Source of the DNA: Cryptomeria japonica
Taxonomy: Eukaryota > Streptophyta > Pinopsida > Cupressales > Cupressaceae
Assembly (NCBI RefSeq): GCF_030272615.1
Contig: NC_081415.1
Coordinates: 506,123,373 to 506,187,372 of the forward strand
Reading direction: 5' to 3'
DNA: 64,000 nucleotides
Below, one piece after another: positions 38,091-50,537 of this stretch. Numbering within the stretch: position 1 is the stretch's first letter; every line of letters starts with the position of its first letter. The notes below the pieces were generated by a model. It made no database searches. It worked only from the letters and a program-made list of their open reading frames with translations, and had not been told where the DNA came from. The translations under genes and the position numbers were made by a program.

Positions 38091-38293
38091 AAAAACAGGT
38101 ATTTGAAAGGTACCCAAACCTTTTACAAGCCAGGAAAACAGAAATGCTAAAAAAAGTGCCTGATCACTTCAAAAAGTCAAAATGAACCCACCGAAAGGGC
38201 ACGACTTAATACATCATTACATAAAACTCAGAATAGACAGCAAAAGGAAAGCAAAAGACAGCAAAGAGATAGAACCAAGGACATCAACTGGAA
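38091..38293 (-). other. LINE-2 3' untranslated region
   Basis: It is non-coding and includes TTAAGTCGTGCCCTTTCGGT and the end CTTGTAAAAGGTTTGGGTAC. The 3' boundary is estimated at about 38,091; no A-run is visible. Confidence 0.55.
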
Positions 38294-40081
38294 CTAAATA
38301 CTATTCAAAATCTCCTCAGCGTGAACAACCATTTGTTTCATGTTGTTCGCTGAGGTCTTCATATCCTCCAACTCATGACCTTCGATGTCGACCTTATTCT
38401 TTGTGTTGGCTCTGGTCCTCCTTTCATGACCCTTCTTATTCACCTGCTCTTTATCACCATCCTTCTCTGCATTATTCTTGAACCTGTTGATAAAGATGTT
38501 CATGTTGTCCATCGAAGATTTAAGGATTTGGAAATTTTGATCAGCAAGTTGCTTGACATTGTGCTCCAGCTTGTCAATTCTGCTACCAAAATCTTTCAAT
38601 TTGTTGTCCATTTCCTTTCTATCTCCCATCTCATTGACCTTTTTCTCCATGGCTAAGATTTTTCCAACCATACATTCAATAGCTTGCGCATTATGTAGAA
38701 CGGCCACTAACTCTTTAACATGCTCCGCCAAGGGCTTGTCACCAACTGTAATTCTTGCCATGGCCTGTGTATCAGTTTTCAAACTATTAATATCCTTCAC
38801 CAAAGTAGTAATGGTCTCACAGAAATCCTTAATGGTATCTTTGTCACCACTATCACTTTGACCCCCTTTTTCCTCGTTATGCAGACTAGTGGTATTCACG
38901 GTCTCCACGGTTTCCAAATTATCCTTAACCGGGTTACCCTCCCCTTCTTTGTCCTGACTATCAATCCTCTTATTATCATCATCCTCCTCCTCAGACTCAA
39001 CCAGAACATAATTGAGATTAGAATTGATGCCCTTTTTAGTGTTCTTTTTCTGAGCCTTCTTTCCCGAGGCTTTCCCTTTCCTCTTTTTAACAGGTTTTTC
39101 CTCAAGGGAATCAGTTTCAGAGTCCAACATTTCAGATTCCACAATAATCCTCCTCTTCTTGGCCCTAATCCTCCCTTTTTTGCTAGTTTCTTCTGACTCT
39201 CCCTCGGTCTCAAAATCAAAGTTGAAACCACTATCCTTACTTTCCGTAGTCTCATCTCTGGCATTTTTGCCTTTAATAGGCTTTTCAATGCACTTCCCCT
39301 TTAGCATTTTATAAACTAGGACCTTAAGCCCCTGGTGGAGGGCATGATCACCTTTAGGGTCCTTCTGGATCTCCTTTATAGTATGATCCATTGAACAGGC
39401 CAGGTAATAGGGAAGACTAACCCTTTCTCCATGACGAAAATGGTTAAGAAGGACGAAGTGATGCCCATAAGCCCTGGTAAACCTACCATCTAAGGTAATA
39501 TATTCAATAGAAGCAAATAAGACAAACCTCCATGGCCTGAAAATTCTCTTCGGGGAGTGGTAGGAGTTGTCAATTTTGATCATCTTTCTTCTCTCACCAT
39601 CCGTAACAGGAAACTTGTCTGCAACTTTATCTGATATTCCTCTATCCCTGTAAAATTTCATACCCTCGGTAGTCATCCCCATGGCCTCAGCGATAACTTC
39701 TTCATCTACATTCATCATATGTGATCCAATCAGAACTTTACCATTTTTCCAGTTCTTGATAAAGTAGCTGGTAATTGTGGGGTCCTTCTCATTCAATCGT
39801 TCCATGAAAACATTGAGACCCCCCTGCTAAAGGATAATCCAGACTTCTTCGTTCTTTCTCCATTCAGAGCAGGAAGCAGGTTCAAATCTCTTCTTATTTC
39901 CTCCCATTTTTCCAGCACCTTCCTTGCAATGCCTTCTCTCATTTTGATAACTTTTCCTTTGGTTTCTGTGGTTATTTTGTAAGAGCGCCCATAATTTGTG
40001 CCAAGTAATAATGATATGACACCTATTTAATAGCTCATTATCTTCAAGCAAGCCCTGCATCGAAAAAGGTGGAAAGGTCAT
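38294..40081 (-). pseudogene. LINE-2 third ORF, unknown function (about 595 codons)
   Basis: Two open stretches (40,081-39,827 and 39,805-38,294) share one frame and are separated by a single TAG at 39,829-39,827. The 503-residue part has a globular N-terminal region of about 180 residues (RPWRFVLFASIEYITLDGRF, then GHHFVLLNHFRHGERVSLPY). Next is a strongly basic, nuclear-localisation-like segment (KKRRI, KPVKKRKGKASGKKAQKK), then an acidic one. A long helical, coiled-coil-like C-terminus follows (about residues 330-500). I cannot name the family; the N-terminal part recalls plant transposon-associated proteins. It begins about 50 bases after RNase H, in the same direction. The first 85 codons look more protein-like in another frame (IARKVLEKWEEIRRDLN), so an early frameshift is possible. 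Confidence 0.7.
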
Positions 40082-40128
40082 TAGAAATAATGATTAAAAG
40101 TACCACGTTGCCTTGTATAGCTTCGGTC

Positions 40129-40728
40129 CTAATTGAGCAAGGATTTCATTTCACTTGCAATCTCCATTTCACCATAACTAGTGATGATGTCTCCCGAATG
40201 GCAAGCCAAGTTGGCTGCCCAATCAGCGCAAGAGTTGGCCTCCCTATAAACATGTGTAAAAACACACATTTCAAACTCTTCGCTAATTTTCCTAGCTGCT
40301 TTAATAGCATTACTAATCGACCATGACGACGGGAATTTCATATTTAAAGAATTGATAATGTCTAAGGAGTCTCCTTCACACCAAACTTTAGTGCATTTGG
40401 CTTCTTTGGCAAGGATAATCCCATGATAAGCCGCCATGGCTTTGGCAACATGGTTGGTCTGTTTTCCTATAGGAATACATTTTATGATTTTACATATTCT
40501 CCATTCATCCCTTAGGACCAGTCCACATCCTGCAACCCTCGGATTTCCCTTGGAGGCCCCATCAAAATTGATTTTCATCCATCCCCTAAGTGGACTGGTC
40601 CATATCACTCCCTCTCTAGGGTTACTCTGGATACTCTCTTGAGCTTTTAATCTCCATTTTTTATAGACAAATTGATCCTCCTTAGTGTTAGGATTATCAA
40701 TACCACCTATAATATTCATATTTTCCAC
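40129..40728 (-). pseudogene. LINE-2 ORF2, last part: RNase H
   Basis: MKINFDGASKGNPRVAGCG holds the first catalytic Asp, WCEGDSLDII another, and REANSCADWAANLA the last. The catalytic Glu, expected in the N-x-x-A-E motif, is Lys (NHVAKAMAAYHG), one G-to-A change, so this copy should be inactive. The domain ends with a proper stop at 40,129. In most plant L1 LINEs the element ends soon after this point. Confidence 0.92.
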
Positions 40729-40880
40729 TATGCTTCTTCTTATTTTTCAAACATAATGTTAGCCTTAGTATTCTTTTCTCTGAAAATTCTATCATTTCTC
40801 TCTTTCCATATAGCCCAGCACATGTGTGGTAAAGCAATTCTCCATAGTAAGGTAGTGGTTCTATTTTTTGAAGGATGATG

Positions 40881-42491
40881 TCATGACTTGAAAATCTCTT
40901 GAATCAAGTTGGGGAAGCTCCAACTGATATTGAATTGATCCAGACAACTTCCCCAAACATCAGTTGAGAAGGGGCAATGAAAGAGCATATGATTTATTGT
41001 CTCCTCATTCTGCTTACAGAGAGTATAGAAACTTGGTATGTTGATACCTCTTTTTCTTATATTCTCTATAGTAAGAATTTTGTCTTGGAGGGCTATCCAA
41101 AAGAAAATGTTGATCTTGGGGGTAAGGCCTTTCACCCATGCTTTAGCCCAGCAAGGACTTTCCATGTTATTATAATGTTGATGATAAAGAGATGCCATAG
41201 TAAAAGTACCACTAGCTATGAGTTTCCAAATTAACTGGTCTTCCTCTTCAATCCTCACCATTGAGTTCATGACTTTGTTTAAACTACCCAAAGATTGATC
41301 CACTTGAGATAAGTCTTTCCATTGTCCATCTTTCCAATAATCCTCCACCTTGGTTCCAAATCTTTCCTTGTATTGGTTCTAATATCTGTTCCACTCAGGG
41401 TTTTCATTTAAAGGGATCTCCAAAAGCCAAGGGTCCTCCCAGAACTAAATAAGATTCCCTTTCCCCAACTTCCATTTTGTACCTTTGATAATTAAGTCTC
41501 TATTCCTAGAGATATTTTTCCAAATATTGGATCCAATTGGGATAATCTCCGCTTTGAGGAAACTTTGAAGATTTGGACATTGGCTTTTATATTTGTTGTC
41601 CCATATTTTTTTCCACTCTCCTTGATTTCTATATCCTCTCCAAATCTGCTTGGCCATAAGGTATTCATTTATGTCTCTTATTCTTCTAAGGCCCAGACCG
41701 CCTTTATTCATAGGCTTACAGACCTTCTCCCAAGCAATTAAGTTCATTCTCTTCTTCTCCTCAACCATTGTCCATAAAAAGGATCTCTGTATTTTTTCAA
41801 TGGCCTCAGCATACTTAGTAGGAATCCTAAACAGACTAATGGCATAGAGAGGGATACTTTGAAGAGTGGTTTTTAGCATTTGAACCTTACCTGCTTGACT
41901 AAGTAGAGCTCCCTTCCATCCAGATAGCTTTTTATGGAATTCATCCACCAAGGTTTCCCAAAAGGTATCTGGAGGATCTTGACCTAAAGGGAGCCCCAAA
42001 TAGGAGGCAGGCAAGCTACCAAGTTGGCCACCCAGAATGTTACTAATTTTAATCCTCCTTCTCTCCGGGGTATTGATAAAATAAACAAATCTTTTAGACC
42101 AGTTTATAAGCTGACCAGTAGCCTCTCCATAGTTATCCAAAGCCTTTTTTAGTCTTCTAGAGTCCTTCACAGTGGCTTTTCCCATTATTATAGAATCATC
42201 AACAAACTGCTGATGAGAGCATATTTGATCTACCGAAGAAGGATTCAAACCACAAAACTCCCTTTTCTCAACCATTTTTCCAATACATCTCCCCAAACAT
42301 TCCACCACGATGATAAAGATCACTGGAGATAGGGGGTCCCCCTGCCTGAGACCTCTTGAGGCTTTAAATAAAAGAGAGGGGGAGTCATTCATTAACACAG
42401 AGAAAGTAGTCGAAGAAACAAGTTTCCTGATAAGGCCAACACTCCTAGGATTAAAACCAAAAGTAGAAAGAACATCCATCATAAATCCCAA
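40881..42491 (-). pseudogene. LINE-2 ORF2, middle: RT core, thumb and zinc finger
   Basis: This part is open for 348 codons from 42,491. GLRQGDPLSPVIFIIVVECL and QQFVDDSIIMG (FVDD at 42,206-42,195) are the RT catalytic motifs and are intact. ASYLGLPLGQ and GWKGALLSQAGKVQMLK follow. Two stops lie near 41,445 and 41,380. The zinc-finger module at about 41,060-40,960 reads YTLCKQNEETINHMLFHC, where the first Cys ligand is Tyr. A frame change between 40,881 and 40,728 leads to RNase H. Confidence 0.92.
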
Positions 42492-44269
42492 TCCACTCTA
42501 TCATAGGCTTTACAAAGGTCAAGTTTCAGAAAAAAACCTTCTTTTTTAGAAAAGGCTAGAGAATGGATGTTTTCATGAACAGAGATGATAGAGTCCAAAA
42601 TTTGCCTTCCCGGGACAAAACCACTTTGCTGAGGCGATATAATGGAAGGACACAATTTGAGAATTCTAGAGGTAAGGACCTTAGAGATAATCTTGTAGAG
42701 AGAGTTGCATAAGCTTATAGTTCTGAAAAGATCCATTGAATCTGCCCCCAACTTTTTGGGTATAAGAGCTATAAAAGTACCATTAACTTCTTTCAAATGT
42801 TTTCTAGCACCAAAAAACTCTTTCATAGATCTGGTAACATCATCTCTAATAATATGCCAGTACATTTGGAAGAAGAACATGGGAAAGTTGTCCGGACCTG
42901 GGGCTTTGCTGCCCTCAAAGGACTTAACAGTTGTCAGAATTTCATCATGGGAGGGAATGGCAGTTAAAAGATCATTGTGATCTTCCCCCAGAATGGTAGG
43001 TATACTGTCCAGAAGTTCCCTTTGGGCCTGTATATTCAAATTCTGATCCTTAGCAAGTAAATTAGAGAAAAAATCCATAGCAGCCTTGCTCATGGAATCA
43101 TCATCTTCAACACATCTACCATTCACTTTAATCTGTACAATTCTATTTATGGCCTTATGTCTAAGGGTGGACACATGGAAGTATTTAGTGTTCCTATCCC
43201 CCTCCTTTAACCAGACATTTCTCGATCTTTGTTTCTAGTAGGTTTCCTCTTTAGCTATTATTTCGTGATATCTCATCAGAATAGCATCTTCAATGTTTCT
43301 AGACATATAGGTATAACCATTGTGTTGTATCTCATCCTGGATTTCATTGAGTTCTAAAAGGGTTGTTGCTTTTGAGGTAAAGATGTTCCCAAAGCAATCC
43401 TTATTCCACTTCTTGACATTATCTTTAACATTCTTCAGCTTTTTGACCACTTTATACATGGCATTGCCTTCAGTACTGACCTGCCACCAGTCCTTAATCT
43501 TACTTTCCAGATCCGGGTGTCTAGTCCACATTTTTTCAAATCTATAAGGGAAATGTCTCCTTCTATTTTTTACTTCAGCCGTTAAGGTTATAGGGTAATG
43601 ATTTGATCCTGCCCTTATGTGAGAAGATAAAGAACATTCATGAAGATTAAACCAATCTAAGGAAAGAAGAGCTCTATCCAGTATAACCTTAATCAAATTC
43701 TCACCACTTCAATTAGTCCAGGTGTATTTGACTCCTTGCAACTCCAGATCATGAATGGCATTATTGTTTATAGAGTCCATTAGGTCCAATCTGCTATCCA
43801 GATTAGCATGACTCCCTCCCTTTTTCTCATTTTCCTTCAAGGGAGTGTTGAAATCTCCCATAATTATCTAGCTATCCTCAGCAAACCTTCTTCTCATCCC
43901 AGTAAGATATCTCCACATCTCGCTTTGTCCAGTCTTAGTGTTAGGAGCATAAACATTAGTTAAGACCCACCTAGTGCAATTCTTAATGTGCTTAAATCTA
44001 ATACAGGCCAGATTGTTGTCCTGAATTAACACCTCTCCTTCTATATTGTTTTTGTTCCAAAATGTAACAATTCCTCCCGAGGCACCTTCTGAACTACCTC
44101 CATTGACTCCTCCGTTTTTGAAAATATTCAAACTTTCAACTTTATCTTTCACCATCTTAGTTTCTTGAATCAAAAAAATGTCAGGGTTTTTGTCTCTAAT
44201 CATGTTTCTAACTAAATTATGTTTGTGAGAACTATTAAGTCCCCTAATATTCCAGGAGATGATTTTCAT
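42479..44269 (-). pseudogene. LINE-2 ORF2, first part: endonuclease and RT palm start
   Basis: It begins MKIISWNIRGLNSSHKHNLV, the AP-endonuclease N-terminus, with LIQETKM and MGDFNTPLKENE. The later AGSNHYPITL carries the catalytic His. RT motifs follow: GDRNTKYFH, GSKAPGPDNFPM, NGTFIALIPKK, FRTISLCNSLYK, QSGFVPGRQI and KLDLCKAYDRVDWD. Three nonsense codons (43,868, 43,709 and 43,235) lie at places where Trp is usual in the family. A one-base frame change at about 42,485 ends the frame. Confidence 0.92.
44266..44269 (-). promoter_or_regulatory. ORF1/ORF2 stop-start overlap (ATGA)
   Basis: Read on the minus strand, the ORF2 ATG (44,269-44,267) overlaps the ORF1 TGA (44,268-44,266). This arrangement suits termination-reinitiation of ORF2 translation. 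LINE-1 shows the same geometry at 24-27, decayed to ATAA. Confidence 0.8.
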
Positions 44270-45929
44270 GGATTTTTAGAAATACCTGCCTCAAAGATGG
44301 TTCTTTGGGTACCATCTGCTAAATTCCTGCTTGTTTCCAATGTTCTTTTTTTGGCATTTGAGTGTCTTCCTAGAGAAGTATGTTGCGCTCCCACATCACC
44401 AAGCCTGCTTCTGGTGTTTCTAGTTAGCGTACTATTTACTGGATTATTGTTATTCTTTTTCTTTTGCTTGTTCTTTCTTTTATCCTCTGCTACTTCTTCA
44501 TCCTCCTGCTTTGATTCATTCTTCACCAGTGCCTTTTTTATGTCCTCTTCATCTCCCCATTTTGGATCTTGTTCCTCTGAATAGGCCAGCTTTCCCTTTG
44601 CTGGGGTGGTTAATGAGATTTCCGATAGCCCTTGGCCCAAAATGATATCAGGTTGGGCCTCTTGGAACCAGTCTATTTCTTTATCTTGATCTTGAGATTT
44701 TGAGACAAGGTTGAAGTTATCTCCTTCCTCTTTATTATCTGTGGGTTGTTTATCTGCTTTCTCTACCTCTGTCTTGTCCTCTTTCTGATCCTCTTGTTGA
44801 GTGTTGTCTTTTTCTTTGTGTATTGAGTCCTTAACACCCTGTTCCAACATCTGAATCTTTGGCTCATTACCCACTTTACTGGTGATTTCTTCCTCCACCC
44901 TTACTATCTGGGATTGCTTCTCCTGATTAGGATCATTGGAATCCTGAGCTTTTAGTGGCTTATCCACTTTTTCCAAACCTTAGTTTGGATATGGGGTTTA
45001 TCCTCTATAGATGGACATTTTTTAGCCCAGTGTTTGACTTTTTTACAATGAAAACAGGCGAAGGGGATTGTTTCATAAACAATATTCTGCTTCCACTTCC
45101 CCAGTTTTGATTCTATCTCTATTTCCTCTGGCAAGTCCATATCAAGTCCAACTCCAACACAGATCCTTGCATAGATCAGCCTTCTTCTAGAAGTCGTGAT
45201 CTAATCAATGGTGATAAGCTCCCCAAAGGTATTGGCAATTCCTGCAAAAACGTCTTCCTCCCAGAATTGCATTGGGAACCCAGGGAGTTTAACCCACACC
45301 GAGACTTGGGCCAAAAAATTCTTTCCTTTCGCTACATTAGGGTACCACTTCTGGATGTACATGATGTATTTTCCTATTGCCCAAGACCCACTACATAGAA
45401 TGTTTCTTCTATCCTCATCACAAGAAAAGGAGAAGGATAGACAGCCTTTGTTCATTGCTACCACATCAACCTGACCTTTCAGGTTCCACTTTCTTTTGAC
45501 AAATCTATGAACTTTGGGCTTGACCCCAAACAATGAGGACCACTTACGTGTTTGTCCATTGGGTCCCCCTTTAGGGTCCGTTGACAAAAGAGCCTTTTTT
45601 AGATGATCTTTACCTTCCACCATGTTCTCTAAAACACAAGTTGTTTGTTGTCCTTGGGCTCCTTTCGAGTTGTCGTCTTCTATTTTTGAAGTTTGAACCT
45701 ACCCTTTCCCACTCTCTATTGCTAATTGCTCTTCACGTGGTGTTGTTCCTCCCCCTGGGTCCCCCAAGTTCATGGGATCATCGAGGTCCTTACCATCTAA
45801 ACCTCCTCCTTCAGCAGGAATCTCTGAATCATCTGCTGCATGTTGTCCCGATGCCGATCCAGAATTCCCGCTCGAATTTGAATCCTGGAACTGCCCGCCT
45901 TCCATCCCGCCTTCCATTTTGGATTCCAC
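44266..45929 (-). pseudogene. LINE-2 ORF1: DUF4283 and zinc-knuckle RNA-binding protein
   Basis: The frame starts with ATG at 45,929. A Gly/Ser/Asp-rich head is followed by a TAG at 45,699. Next comes a DUF4283-like domain (about 45,560-45,200: GCLSFSFSCDEDRRNIL, WVKLPGFPMQFWEE), then a TAG at 45,201 and one CCHC knuckle (CFHCKKVKHWAKKC, near 45,050). A one-base frame change near 44,985 leads into an acidic, Lys/Glu/Gln-rich tail to the TGA at 44,266. Such ORF1 proteins bind the LINE RNA. Its last codons overlap the ORF2 start by four bases. Confidence 0.88.
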
Positions 45930-45940
45930 TTATTTTTAAG

Positions 45941-48782
45941 ATGACTTTTATTTATTGATTTTAATTTAATTATTTATTTGAGTTCTATTTAAATTATTTT
46001 ATTTTATTTATTTATTGGTGTTATTATGAATAATGATAATTAATTATAAATTATTGTGTTGGAGTTATTTAATTAAAATATGGAATAATTATTTGTAAAT
46101 AATATTATTTCTACCTACCATCTAAATATGAGGAAATGTTTGTGTTTCCTAATTGATTGTCATTCCTATACTAAAGTATTTGAGTTTTGATTTACTTTAC
46201 CAAACCTTATTTTTTATTGGTCGGCTTGATTGAGTAGGTAAGAAATATATATTTATATTATGTATTTTCTTGAACTTTGCAATGGTAGGTATGATATATG
46301 GTTTATGGAATTTTCCTATTGGTGGCAAAAAAACTATAGTCTATAATTTATTTTTTTCTATTTATTCTGGCTTGTTTGTCTGTGCACGAGTTAATCATCT
46401 GACATATCATTGCAAAAGGTTTTCGAATTTGGTTTGAAGATTGGATTGTGATTTGGATTTGTGAAGGCCTGGCAATTTTAGATTTCATCTTCAATTTTTG
46501 GTTTTGCGAATTGCAGGTTGGTGGCTTCTTTCTTTTGCATTTTATTTCTGGAAAAGATTATCTTCTCTATGTCTGCAATTTGCGTTTTGATTGCTCCTAG
46601 GGATTGGTTTGATTGTGGAAATTATTTACCTTGATGGATTTCAATCTATCATGCAAGTTTGGGAATGGGGAATATGCAAATTTGATTATATGTCCTCATT
46701 GTGCTTTCTATGATTTCTATGTGACTGCACTGTGAATATGTAGACTCTTTCTTCCACTTGCTTTGGCTGCATTTAGTCCCTGCATAGATTAATTGAGTCT
46801 CCTTTTGTTGGTTGTTGCTTTTCTCTCTCTCACTCCCTTGTGGTTTTGGCTCCTTATACCTCAGATTATGCTCAGTAAGAAAGAGGATTTCTTCTGTAAC
46901 TTTTACTTGTGAGTATGCACTGAATGTGTTGGTTGTCTTTGTTGTTATTTGGATGTCTTAGACCCTTTGTATGCATTATGACGTCCATTTCTAATCCCTA
47001 AGACCTCTTATGCCCCTTCCTAAGCCTTAGGACTCATATTTGCTCAGTTATATGCACTTCTTCCAAGAACATTGTGCAAACACCCAAAAACATTGTAGTA
47101 TGTTCCAGGGATGCTACCCTACATGCCAAGAATGTCATCCTTCATCCCAGAAGTTCCATTGTTCATACCATAAGTGTTGCAAGCATGCCATGAGTGCTAA
47201 GGTCCTGATTTGCAGATGCAAGCCTAGAAACCAAAAATACTATCCTAGAGAATAGAAACGCTGACATACTTACCATAAATGTTGGCATACATACTAGGAA
47301 CTCCATCCTAGGAACCAGAGGTGCTGATTCGTCGTGGGGGTCTTTAGAAGTTAGTTTTTAGCATGTTTTATTGCATCTTTGGCTTGTGTGAATACTCCAG
47401 AGGTTTGTGCAGTATGTATTGGCGTTTTCAGAGTTGTTTATGATATATTTTTATCTCTTATGATGTTTCATGTTCTCCGGTAAGAGGGTTCATGCCTTAT
47501 CATTAAGGTGTTTCCTATGCAATTTGACGTTCTGACAAGAGGGAGAATGCCTCGCTATTGAGGGATTGACTATATGACTCTAGTGGGGATTTGATGTTAT
47601 TTAGATCTCTTTTATGGTTTTCATTCATGATTGGCTTATCTTTGATGTTGCATTTGTGAAGGCCTCCTGTTAATATTATTTTGGAATTGCTAGGCGGCAT
47701 TTTGGTCAACTGGCAATGACTTCTTTTGATTTTCGGCCCCTTTTCACGTTCGTCACCATGCATGTCAAGTGGTGTCTCAGCGTTGTCATGAGTGGCTCGC
47801 TTTTCTCACTCAAAGTTGAGAGAACGCGGAGCTGCCACGTGGCTTGAGTCTTTTTCTCGGTGTATGCTTCTCGGCCCCACCATCCATCGCATAAAGGTGT
47901 TGACACTTGGTGTCCCCACTTTTCATAATATAGTTCTCTTTTTGCACTCGACTTCGGGTCTCCCTCAATTCATTGTGTGTCTTCCATGGTAGTTCGTGAA
48001 CCAGAATGTAGTTTGCATCATAATTTTCTTGTTGGGGAGGTGCAGGGGTCGCCATGATGTGGTTGGGATAACAACTTTGAAGGTTGTTTCACTGGGCAGC
48101 GTCTCATGGAGTGCCACACTAGGATTTTCCTATCAAAAGCGGTTACTAGGATGTTGTCGATGTTGCGTACTGTTAGTTAAAAGTCGGGGGCTCTATATAT
48201 TCTTTATTTTTCTTGCTTTTAGGGGGTTCAGATTTTAGAGATATTTTTAGACTTTGACTCATTGAAGAGGCCTTTATGTTAATTAAATTTTGTGAATGAT
48301 AGACATGTCAAATTGTGCCTATGGCCTTTGTGATTGTTTTATTTGAGGCTTAATTTACCGACTTTTGTGTTGTTTTCAAATTTGATAACTTCTATGATAT
48401 ATGTTGTGAGACTCTATGAATTAAACTATCTTTTGAGACTTGTTATCTATTGGATGAATGGTTAATGTCATTTTATGTTGAATGAGTTTTATTTAATTAC
48501 TCTCTCAAATGGTTCTGAGCATATAGATTGTTGAATGATCTTTAAAGCCACATGTATCTGGGTTTTATATGTTGTTATTGCTTTTCCAAAATATTCTGGT
48601 GTATTGCCTAAGTAGTGTATATTGTTTGTTTTAAGTTTTATTCTTCCCCTTTTCTCCCCCCAATTCTATGAAGAGTCGGTTTCTCAAACACGGAGGTTAT
48701 TCAGTGAGTTTCGCGCAAAAGGTCCCCCATCACTAAATTTCCCATAAGGGTGTTAGTGTTTAAGAAAAATTAAGAGTCAACA
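45941..48782 (+). repeat. Rest of gypsy A LTR and gypsy B 5' LTR, border unresolved
   Basis: No gene is seen in this 2.8 kb. The left part is AT-rich (TTTATTTATTG, TTAATTTAATT) like the end of 37,157-38,090. The right part ends ...GAGTCAACA at 48,782, ten bases before a primer site, and is therefore the gypsy B 5' LTR. Near 47,040-47,330 there are short imperfect repeats (ATCCTAGGAACCA, CATGCCA). Without a second copy of either LTR the border cannot be set. Confidence 0.55.
47832..48200 (+). promoter_or_regulatory. Candidate gypsy B LTR promoter elements
   Basis: GCCACGTGGC, a perfect G-box palindrome, lies near 47,832. CTCTATATATTC (TATA at 48,194-48,200) lies about 580 bases before the LTR end. 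The assignment rests on motif and position only. Confidence 0.4.
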
Positions 48783-48792
48783 GTTCTTTTTC

Positions 48793-48810
48793 TGGCACGC
48801 CCGGTGGGAC
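48793..48810 (+). other. Gypsy B primer-binding site (Arg tRNA)
   Basis: TGGCACGCCCGGTGGGAC matches the complement of the 3' end of plant Arg tRNA of the UCU type. It begins ten bases after the LTR end. Confidence 0.8.
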
Positions 48811-48839
48811 CGTAATTTTGAACAAACCTAAGCAGGTTT

Positions 48840-50160
48840 ATGAGCCATAGACTTGTTACGAGGAGCCAAACAGCTTTAAATCCCAGTTTGCTTCTCCCAC
48901 CCCTGGTAAGCATCCATTTGCCTGTAGCTACTTTTCCCTGGAATCCACCTATTTTTCTTGCAATTGTTTCTATGATAATGGCTCATATTCTTCTTAGAAA
49001 CTTTGTGAATTGGAATAGCGGGAGCCCTATCATTCCTCCTGTTCCACTTGCAGTATGGGGGGTGATTCCCACTTCTGTGCTAAAATTTGTCCCTAAATTC
49101 ACTAGAGAATGTCCCAAGACACTTGGGGAACACCTACAAGATGTGGCCAATGTATGCACCGTTCATAACATTATAGAGAAAAATGTAGCTCTGAGATTGC
49201 TCATGGCTTCATTCAAAGGGAAAGGTTTAGATTGGTACAGATCTCTTGGCCCAAACTCTATAGCCGATTTGGCCTAGCTGGGTTACCACTTTTTTGAGAG
49301 ATTTTTTGACAAGGCTGATAGGTCGTCCCTAATGTAGCAATTGATTACCATAAAAAGAGCCCCTCAAGAAGCGGTGACGATATTCAATATGAGATTTTAG
49401 AGGACCTAGCAAAGAATACCGTTGTCTTCTCATCCACCTGCGGATATGGCGTTTGTTTTTTTATCTCAAAGCCTTCAATTCAGATATATTCATGATGATC
49501 CAATCTCCTAGAGGCAATACTCTTCCAGATGCATTTGATTTGGTAGTCTGAGCATAAAACAATCTAATCGATGCTAGAAAGCTTGCGCCACAACCTCTCA
49601 TGTCGGTCTTTTCTGAGTTATCAAATCAAGTCCCTGAGTTAGTCATTCCTAGCACATTTGCACCCCAATCTATGTATGTGTACCCCAAATCCCAACAAGC
49701 AAATCTTCCTTCCCCCTCATCTCTGGTTGTGGTGGTCAACGATATGAAAAATTTGTTGAGAGCTTTCTCAAATGAAATCATTAATTTGAAAAGGTCCCAA
49801 ATCCCACCTCCTTTCCAACACAATTTCCAAGGGAATAGACCCACATATCGGCAAAACCAATATGCGAATAACCGAACTTCCTTAAGTCAGCCAAATGGCA
49901 AGATAGTTCCAGTGCCCAATCCTTTGCAAACTATCTATCCCAGCACCAGTAAAGAGTTGATCGTGGGCCATAATAATCTAGTGGATGATACCAATTCTTG
50001 GTGTTTTCCATGTAATAATGCCCACGCCCCAAGAAATTGACTGAAAGGCAATTTGCAACAAAAAATTGCAGATCAGTGGAGCCTAGGCAAGGCTTCAGAT
50101 GATTCAGTTTATGCATCCCCTGGCATGGACAATGCGACTCTCATCGCATAGATGCAAGAA
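48840..50160 (+). pseudogene. Gypsy B gag
   Basis: The start reads MSHRLVTRSQTALN. The capsid pattern is clear in FTRECPKTLGEHLQDVANVC and FKGKGLDWYRSLGPNSIADL, with frame-mate fragments LGYHFFERFFDKADRSSLM and QLITIKRAPQEAVTIFNMRF after a TAG at 49,275. A later open stretch (49,600-50,040) is Pro/Asn/Gln-rich. At least two frameshifts and several TAG codons are present. Confidence 0.82.
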
Positions 50161-50537
50161 ATGTCAATAGAGCAAGAAATAGAGATAGCTATGGACCATG
50201 CATTATTCTTTTGGATGGAGGACGAAGACGTCGTGCTCACAAATGGTGCAATGACATCAAGCTCAGGGGATCCTCAAGTGTAGTCAGATTACAACCTCTG
50301 GTCAAAAAGATGTTTCATAGGAGAGAATGTAGGCATGCAGGGGAGATTCATCTCAGATAAGGTTCCTGAACAACCCGCGGTTGCTACCACATATCTAAGA
50401 AAGGAATTATCCCCTATAAGAAGAGAGAGGCAAGTACATTAGTACCATCCATGTTGGACATGGTGGAGCAGCTAAAGAAAGCCTTGGCCAACATCTCCTT
50501 ATGGGATCTTCTGAGTATCCCAAAATAGAAGAATCGA

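Larger units (their letters stand above)
38091..45940 (-). mobile_element. LINE-2: nearly complete L1-type LINE with an extra 3' ORF
   Basis: In minus-strand order it has ORF1 (45,929-44,266), ORF2 (44,269-40,129: endonuclease, RT, zinc finger, RNase H), a third ORF (40,081-38,294) and a 3' end ending in GGTTTGGGTACCTTTCAAATACC. It carries about seven nonsense codons and at least three frameshifts in ORF1 and ORF2. No poly-A tail or clear target duplication was found, so both outer limits are approximate. It lies between two AT-rich stretches that I take to be halves of the gypsy A LTR. Confidence 0.85.

Noticed and set aside
38375-39288. Overlapping ORFs of 90-160 codons opposite and beside the LINE-2 third ORF
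   Set aside because: They are shadows of the Lys/Glu-rich frame, which avoids stops on the other strand and in a neighbouring frame.
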